64,000 nucleotides of DNA from Pelomyxa schiedti (taxonomy: Eukaryota; Evosea; Pelobiontida; Pelomyxidae), in assembly GCA_020536535.1 (NCBI GenBank), contig JAHLWZ010000862.1, positions 1-64,000 of the forward strand, in the 5' to 3' direction. A model generated the notes under the pieces. The model saw only the letters and a list, made by a program, of their open reading frames with translations, was not told the origin of the DNA and did no database searches. Shown one piece after another: positions 60,759 to 64,000 of the stretch (position 1 is its first letter; each line of letters starts with the position of its first letter). Made by a program: the position numbers and the translations under genes.

Positions 60759-61423
60759 TCACTCGGTTGGCCAGGCCGGCTCCTTGTTCCACGCCTCCCT
60801 CTCAATTGCCTCGTTGATCCACCTAAGGTGCCTCTTCTCGTCCTCCCAGCCCCCCTCGACCAGCTGACGTCGTCCGGCGCGGCGGTCCCAGTCCCGGCCC
60901 CCGGCTCCGTGCCCGTGGCCCACTGCACCACGTTCTCGTACGTCTTGTTGGTCAGCTTCTCGTTGGTCGACATGGCAGACATCATCGTGCGCGCAGACAC
61001 AGTGCTGGCCATCGCCATCCCGCTGATCATGAAGCCCTTGAAATCCCTGGCAAATTTCGGTGGGGTTCCGCCATACTAGAGCATGGGGTGATGTCAGCTA
61101 TAAATACTTCACGAAAATCGATTATTATTAATAATTAGTAATTCCTTTAAACTTGCACAGACCTTGGTGACAAGAGTGGACATGTCTTCTACGTGGCGCA
61201 TGTGGTCTGCTTGGAAAGAAGCCAGATTGCTGCTTATCTCGCCTACAAATAAATATTTAGTGCTAAATCGAAAACTACAGTTAAACACACTAAGTTCAAC
61301 AAAAGAAAAGTTGACTGAATTACCTTTGGGGACTTTCTGAACCACCAAGTCATAGGCATGCCATGCATCAATGTCCAAGTGGATCACTTCATTGAGTTTG
61401 CTGATGATAGTATCTGAATTCAT
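60759..61423 (-). CDS. ferritin-like four-helix-bundle protein (DUF2383-type)
   Basis: ATG 61423 gives MNSDTIISKLNEVIHLDIDA, WHAYDLVVQKVPK; after an intron EISSNLASFQADHMRHVEDM, LVTKVCASL; then YGGTPPKFARDFKGFMISGM and STNEKLTNKTYENV. A 62-base intron (about 60866-60927) is needed to join in phase to EGGWEDEKRHLRWINEAIER and EAWNKEPAWPTE, with TGA at 60759. The spacing of Glu/Asp-His pairs over four helices (DIDAWHAY, FQADHMRHV, ENV, DEKRHLRWI) and the GGxPPxF link match the bacterial PA2169/DUF2383 ferritin-like family, which is thought to bind metal. Length is about 150. Without the last intron the frame runs into an Arg/Gly-rich tail that looks non-coding. Confidence 0.78.
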
Positions 61424-61611
61424 TGCCGCTATCTCGTTTTCCTTTCTTCTTGTCTCTTATTGTTCTCTCTGAAGATAGTGTGAGTTTTATGTTCTCATTA
61501 GCCAATAATGAGTAGTCAACGAGTAAAGGCAAATTTCGATTTTTTTCCCCAACTTTTAAACGACACATCAAAGTTGGCAAAACGGCAAAACGGTTTGGGT
61601 TCTTGTCCTCT

Positions 61612-62537
61612 TCATTCATCGTGCTTTATCATGCATGCTGTGTAGTTGTACCATCGTCCTGCTCTGGGAAGTACTTCCAAACGAGTGCTTACAGCAAGCT
61701 GTAAGAGTATTTTCACTGAGATTGTATCTAATGAGTCGGGAATACTACCTTCTTTATTATCATGTAGGGTGTGAAGTTTGGGTTAATGATAGAATCACTT
61801 ACTGCAATCACACCACCATTCCTTACAACCCTTGAACACTCAGAAAGTGCGGGTTTCATATCTTTCCTGAGCTCAGGCAAAACGCACACCATGACAACGG
61901 CATCAAAATGATGTGACGCAAATGGTAGCTTTCTTACATCTGCAGTGAGGCATTTGATGTTGGCAAGTGAGTCTCTGCCCTTCTTTGCCACTTGGAATTT
62001 AGTAATGTTGTGAGAGAGTCTATTTATCATGCCCTTCTGGACATCAACAGCAACGACCTGAATAGTAAACAGCAGCCATCACAATAGAGTCAGGATGCAA
62101 AATGAGTCAGTTAGGGTGCAAGAACAAGACCGTTGGTTGTTTGAAACAACAGCACTCACTTCAGAATTGGGTCCCAGAAAAGAAGCCAGAGGCAAGGTGA
62201 AGCATCCACCAGCACACCCAACTTCCAACACTCTCAATGACAGTGGTGAAGATAATGAAGAATGATGAGTCCCAGAATTCTTGGCTTTCCCAGAATAGCT
62301 GTGGCCCAAGACCCCACCACTATCGCTCCCATAATGACGCTCGACGGCAGCAGCGCTGCCGGGCAGGAGCAGAGGCGAGAGCGAGCGGCGGATCACGACG
62401 GTTGGCGATTGAAGAGACGCCCGGGCACGGGACTCGAACCACGACGAGAAAAACACAGGTGCTGGCGGTATCGCTGCCCGCGCCAGCGCCAACGAAAGCG
62501 CACCAATCGACGCCACCGCTGGTCCCTTTACAATCAT
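61612..62537 (-). CDS. class I SAM-dependent methyltransferase (methyltransferase 11 type)
   Basis: ATG 62537 starts an N-terminal region rich in Ala, Ser and Arg (RARASLQSPTVVIRRSLSPL) that resembles a mitochondrial presequence. The SAM-binding fold follows: LRVLEVGCAGGCFTLPLASF (motif I), an intron, VVAVDVQKGMINRLSHNI, NIKCLTADVRKLPFASHHFD (motifs II-III), AVVMVCVLPELR and SECSRVVRNGGVIAVSDSII. The last exon ends LEVLPRAGRWYNYTACMIKH with TGA at 61612. The layout is that of UbiE/COQ5-like small-molecule methyltransferases, but the substrate is not clear. A tRNA-like TTCGAGTCC stretch at about 62430 is just coding sequence. It is divergent from the LMBR1 gene. Confidence 0.85.
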
Positions 62538-62985
62538 GGAACCGAAAACTTTCTTCTTCAGGCCTGAAGTTCTGAATCAAAAAGGGGTTATAGTGGGAGG
62601 GAAAAAAGTCTTAGGAAACTGTGAGGGCATGTTCAGAGGCGGCTATGTCAGAGGAAAAGCGTAGCCGCAAAAGCTGTCCGATGGCATCTGAGACGTAGTG
62701 ACGGAACAAAATCGAAATGGAGCCGAGTTTTGTTTGCTTTGGCGTCAGAGAGGGAACCTGGCGTTCATTATACCGCACGGGATATCGCCAGCCCTGCCGT
62801 AATTGTGGGTGGGGGCTGTTCCTTTGAAATGATTTGGAACTTTTTTTTCAATCGAATTCTAAAGAGAACAGAGGGCTAATTCCCGGAAGATCAGATCTTG
62901 GACAGAAGACAACATAAAAGAAAAACAAACCACCATTGTTACGACGCGGTAGCCTCACCGGAGTGCTGTGTAGTTGTGTGGCAGG
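62538..62985. promoter_or_regulatory. shared upstream region of divergent methyltransferase and LMBR1 genes
   Basis: About 450 bases between two head-to-head start codons, mixed in composition, with no protein-like frame. It should hold both promoters. I could not assign individual elements. Confidence 0.35.
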
Positions 62986-64000
62986 ATGATTAATATATGG
63001 CTGTTGGTGCTGATGATCGTATTTCCGATCGTCCTTCTTGCGGCGAACGTATACTTCATCGTGTATTTCCAGCACATCGACGATAAGTACGCTGCATGGG
63101 CAGCAAAGGCCGTAGTGGTACGTGCTTTTTGCAGCCTAGATAGGCTTTACAACTTGGTTTTTTCTTTCTCTTACTTTCAAAGTTGGTTAGCTTGGAACTC
63201 TCCGAATGTAGCATTCTGATGCTCCCTTTGGATGTACTTAGAATTCTAAGACGGACTCCAGCATTAACCTCCTTCCCAAGGTTGCAAACCGCGGCCCCCC
63301 AGACGGCGAAATTCCTATGGATATAATATGGCTAGTTGTTTACATCACAATGGCTGCCCTGGCAATTATAGTAGTTCCATTCTCCATGTTTTATTATGAA
63401 TCTGAGGAAGCAGAAAACAACTCGTATGACTTCCTAGTACTTGTTACACAATTAATTTTGTTTTAAGGATATGTAAGCAAATACGCGGTGGCATATGCGG
63501 GGTCGTAGTGGTTCTTATCATTTTCACGATCGTTTTTGTGGTGTCCTATATCTTCTTTGGTGTTGCTGAGGTTCCAGTACAGCGCTTACTCTGTGGCTCG
63601 ATATCGGATTTAATACCTACTTCTGATTGCCCTCAGGTACACTGAATCACGTTTGTCACACTTACTAACTCGGATAGTGTGCCAGTTCGAATATTAACAC
63701 CAACATTAGAGTTAGCCCCGCCCTTTATGTAATTTCGACTGTAACATTCTTTGGGTTGACTCCTTACTTTCACTACTCTGACTCACTTTATTTCTCAGGT
63801 GGTTTTTAATGATTATTATGGGAGGGATTGGTCTTGCTGCCCTGCCATTCGATCTCATTGCAGATTTTAAATATCGACCTCGGACAATTAGTGAAGACAC
63901 GTTAGGCGCAGGACATGGTTATCAGCTCTAACATTCCACAGCTTCACGAAGCACAAGCACGAACTCGCAAAGCAAGTTCTAGAACTCAAGAAAATTGGAG
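62986..64000 (+). CDS. LMBR1/LIMR-type multi-pass membrane protein (5' part; runs off the window)
   Basis: ATG 62986 gives [20 protein letters not shown] and [20 protein letters not shown], the hallmark start of LMBR1-domain proteins (first helix, then a DDK/AAW cytosolic turn). Following exons give [29 protein letters not shown] and [20 protein letters not shown] with the acidic [10 protein letters not shown], then [20 protein letters not shown] and a luminal loop with [13 protein letters not shown]. Another helix follows ([20 protein letters not shown]), then the conserved cytosolic start [15 protein letters not shown] and [14 protein letters not shown], cut at 64000. The family includes lipocalin receptors and the cobalamin-related LMBD1; the subfamily is uncertain. 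At least five introns are present in the visible part. Confidence 0.87.

Noticed and set aside
62415..62445. tRNA T-arm-like sequence (minus strand GGTTCGAGTCC)
   Set aside because: No matching acceptor, D or anticodon stems around it, and it lies inside the well-supported methyltransferase coding frame.

Overview
The window is nuclear DNA from a gene-dense, intron-rich, heterotrophic eukaryotic microbe. About 30 protein genes fill 64 kb, on both strands, usually 50 to 400 bases apart. Nearly all are broken by GT-AG introns of about 29 to 90 bases with an AT-rich branch/acceptor stretch. Families expected of eukaryotes are present: VPS13, eIF4A-type helicase, Rab GTPase, calcineurin A, bromodomain, GRAM, RGS, HMG box, mitochondrial processing peptidase alpha, TM2D, LMBR1 and leishmanolysin. 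VIT-VWA protein, multi-RGS protein, leishmanolysin and ankyrin-type repeats together fit an amoebozoan or a similar free-living protist. This placement is an inference; no rRNA or organelle gene is present to settle it.

Layout. 1-7.5 kb: the end of an unknown gene, a bacterial-type ATP-grasp enzyme (+), a large low-complexity coiled-coil/Thr-Pro protein (+), and a bromodomain gene (-). 7.6-16.7 kb: a GRAM-domain membrane protein (+), a Pro-rich protein (-), an HMG-box protein (-) and ATP sulfurylase (+). 17.1-24.5 kb: an ankyrin-like gene (-) interrupted by a TG microsatellite, an SDR reductase (+), mitochondrial processing peptidase alpha (-) and a Rab (+). 24.5-35.6 kb: a triple-RGS protein (+), an unknown gene (-), eIF4A-like helicase (+), a small unknown gene (-), riboflavin kinase (+), a TM2D protein (-), a long unknown helical protein (-), a small Lys-rich protein (-) and a polyproline ORF (+). 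35.7-45.6 kb: a VIT-VWA protein (+), a TauE/SafE transporter (+), a TARG1-like macrodomain (-), an isochorismatase-fold hydrolase (+) and leishmanolysin (+). 45.7-57.8 kb: one long VPS13 gene (+). 57.9-64 kb: calcineurin A (-), a ferritin-like protein (-), a class I methyltransferase (-) and an LMBR1 membrane protein (+, cut by the window edge).

There is no operon logic; neighbours look functionally unrelated. Several pairs are head to head with short shared upstream regions (7.5, 19.6, 23.2, 30.1 and 62.7 kb). Two loose themes can be inferred: sulfur chemistry (ATP sulfurylase, TauE/SafE exporter) and membrane contact or lipid transport (GRAM protein, VPS13). MPP alpha implies a mitochondrion or related organelle that imports presequence proteins. 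Several first exons are GC-rich and code Ala/Thr/Ser/Pro-rich tails, while the rest of the genome is AT-richer.

Coordinates give the outer limits of each coding region. I checked splice phase by hand for many but not all exons, so internal exon borders of the long genes are approximate.
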